The position numbers and the translations under genes are program-made. The notes below the pieces were generated by a model, which saw nothing but the letters and a program-made list of their open reading frames with translations, was not told the DNA's origin and did not search any database. Positions 27,901 through 30,900 of a stretch of 64,000 nt of DNA are shown here, one piece after another. Location: positions 1-64,000 of the forward strand of contig CAZCVI010000006.1 in NCBI GenBank assembly GCA_964502145.1, read 5' to 3'. The stretch comes from CAZCVI01 sp964502145 (GTDB lineage: Bacteria > Acidobacteriota > Aminicenantia > UBA2199). Every line of letters starts with the position of its first letter. Positions within the stretch are counted from its first letter, which is position 1.

Positions 27901-30900
27901 CAAATACAAAGGAAACATTGGGGTGGATGATCTGCACGGGTTCTTCATCAAGAATGGTAAAAGAGGTGCGGAAACTTTCATGCCGCTGGATGAGTTGGGC
28001 TACTGCTTGTTCCAACCGGGGTTTATCAAGGGTTCCTTGCAATATCCACGCGGCTGAGATATTGTACGCGGTGCCGCCGAGGTCCATTTGCTGGAGAAAG
28101 TATAAACGCTTCTGGGCAGAAGATAAGGCATAGTAATGCCTTTTTTCCACGGGTTCTAGGGTGATATACTTCTCTGCCACGGCATTTTGAATATAATCGG
28201 CCAGTCCCCGGATGGTGGGTTTGATAAATATCTCAGCGAGAGGTATTTTTACATTAAACACTTTATGGATGTTGGCTAGTAATAAGGTGGCTTTTAAAGA
28301 GTGCCCGCCCATTTGAAAGAAGTTATCATTCATGCCTATGGGATTCTCCAATGGCTCCCTGCTTAAAATAGTGTACCATATGGCGGCCAATCTCTCCTCT
28401 GTTTCATTGGCTGGGGCGACAAAACCACCGGACTTTTTTAATTCGGGGTCGGGCAGGGCTTTCCGGTTCACTTTTCCGGTGGGGGTCAGCGGCATTTTAT
28501 CCAATTGAACGAAGTAAGCGGGGATCATATAGTCGGGTAAATTGTGGGCTAAAAACTCTTGCAACTGGGAATCCGCTAACTGGGTGTCGCCCACAACGTA
28601 GGCAACGAGATATTTATCCCCGGCGTTATCTTCCTTGGACACAACAACAACCTCGCGTATGGCGTGATGTCTTGATAATTGGTTTTCAATCTCACCGAGT
28701 TCTATTCTGAAGCCGCGTATTTTAACCTGAAAATCAATACGTCCGAGGAATTCAACCCTCCCATCCTTTAACCAGCGCACCAGATCACCCGTTTTGTAAA
28801 ATATCGGGGACAAAGTAGACAAGGGCGACGATGTAGGCAAAGAAATAAATTTTTCACGGGTGAGTTCGGGGTTATTTACATATCCAGCGGACAAACCATC
28901 GCCGCCAATATACAATTCACCGGTGACATTGACTGGACACAGGTTAAAATAGTGATCCAACACCAGTAGAAGGCCATTGGCGGACCGAACACCAATGGGT
29001 ACGCTGGTCAGATTGGCATAACGGACATCATCCCCGCGAAAAACCTCCAATACGGCTGAAATAATGGTGGCCTCAGTGGGACCATACATGTTAAACACAC
29101 GGCAATCATCCCTAACGGAGTCAAAACTGCGTTTCACAAGATCAACAGTTAATTTCTCAGCTCCCAAGAACAGGTATTTTAAGGTTTCAAGTTTAGGACG
29201 GTTGCTGATAAAGTGCTGGTACTGGGTCGGGGTCATATGCAACACGGTGATACTGTTTTCCTTCATAAAGGGAATACATATGGCGGGATTGAGGACGATC
29301 TCCTCGGAAACAACCACCAAGCTGGCACCAGTGGTGAGCGTGATAAATATTTCCCACACGGACCAATCAAAATAATAGGAAATATTCTGCAACACGCTGT
29401 CATTGGGAGCGATACCGAGGTGTTTGTACCCCCAGTGCAAAAGGGGGCAGAAATTATGGTGGGTGATTGACACACCCTTGGGTTCGCCGGTGGAACCGGA
29501 GGTGTAAATAACATAGGCTTGATTACTGGGAGTTATGGGAGTTATGGGAATTATGGGAATTATGGGAGTGGCGGCTTGGATAGCGTTTTTGGTGAGCAGG
29601 ATTTTTGTATTGCTGTCTGTTAACATGTATTTTTGGCGCTCTTGGGGGGCGGTGGGATTGATGGGCAGATAGGCGGCTCCGGATTTTAATATGCCTAATA
29701 TGCCGATGGCGGTTTCAATGGTCCGTTCACCTAAAATGGCGACAATGTCGCCGGGTAATACTCCTTGCTGGATTAAATGATGGGCCAATTGGGTGGATTT
29801 CTCGTTTAATTGGGCGTAGGTTAATTGGCACGGTGGGAGATCAGGGGAAATAATGGCAATGTTATGGGGGGTTCGTTCGACTTGTTCGGTAAATAATTGG
29901 GGCATGGTTTTATCAGCGGGGTAAATGGTGCGGGTATGGTTCCATTCATGGATGAGGCGATGGATTTCAGCTTCGTCGAGCATGGGAAGATAGGCAATAC
30001 AGGTGTCGGGTTGTTGAATAATTGTTTCCAGGAGACGGGTATAGTGCTGAATCATACGCTCCATGGTGGGGGCATCAAATAGGTCAACATTGTATTCCCA
30101 TTCAACGAGGATCTGGTCGTGATGGATGGCGATTATACCGTCAGCCTGTTGCTGCATGGGGGGGACGACGACGAGGTTGAGATCAAACTTGGCGGAACTG
30201 TTATAAGTATGTTCGAGAAACAATTCAAGCCCAGGCAACCACAAATGATCGGTGGGTGTGTCCATAAAACTGAATATCACCTGAAAAAGAGGATTATAAC
30301 TCAAACTCCTCGCCTGCGCCATGACCTCGACTATCTTACCAAAAGGGGTATCCTGGTGTTGATACGCCTCGATACAGGTTTCTCTAACACGGGATAAATA
30401 CTGGCTAAAATTCATGTCGCCCCGTGTATGGGTGCGTAGGGGGAGGGTATTAATGACCATGCCCAGCATGTCTTCCGTCTCTTTGTAACTGCGATTGGCC
30501 AGCCCGGTACCGGAACAAATATCCTCCTGGCCGGTGTACCGGTATAAAAGTGTTTTGAACACGGCCAACATGGTCATAAATAAAGTAACGTTATGGGTGC
30601 GGCTGAATTCTTTCAATTGTTCGGTGAGCGCGGGGGTGAGACGGAATTCGATCATGGCGCCATTGCCGCTCATGACATTGGGCCTGGGTCGATCACCGGG
30701 AAGTTCCAAAACAGGAATCAAACCAGCAAGTTTTTCCTGCCAGTAATCAAGATGTCGTTTTAAACGGTCGCCCTGTAGATAGGCGCGTTGCCATATGGCA
30801 TAATCGGCGTATTGAATGGGCAGTTCGGGCAAATCATGGGTTCTGCCCTCGGAGTATGCGGTGAATATTCGGATGAACTCGTTTAACAATACCCCCTGGG

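Noticed and set aside
6044..30397. Plus-strand open frames, some Gly/Ser/Tyr-rich, opposite the synthetase
   Set aside because: They are antisense shadows of NRPS coding sequence; the Gly-Ser-Tyr runs are the Ile-Thr-Pro repeat read backwards.
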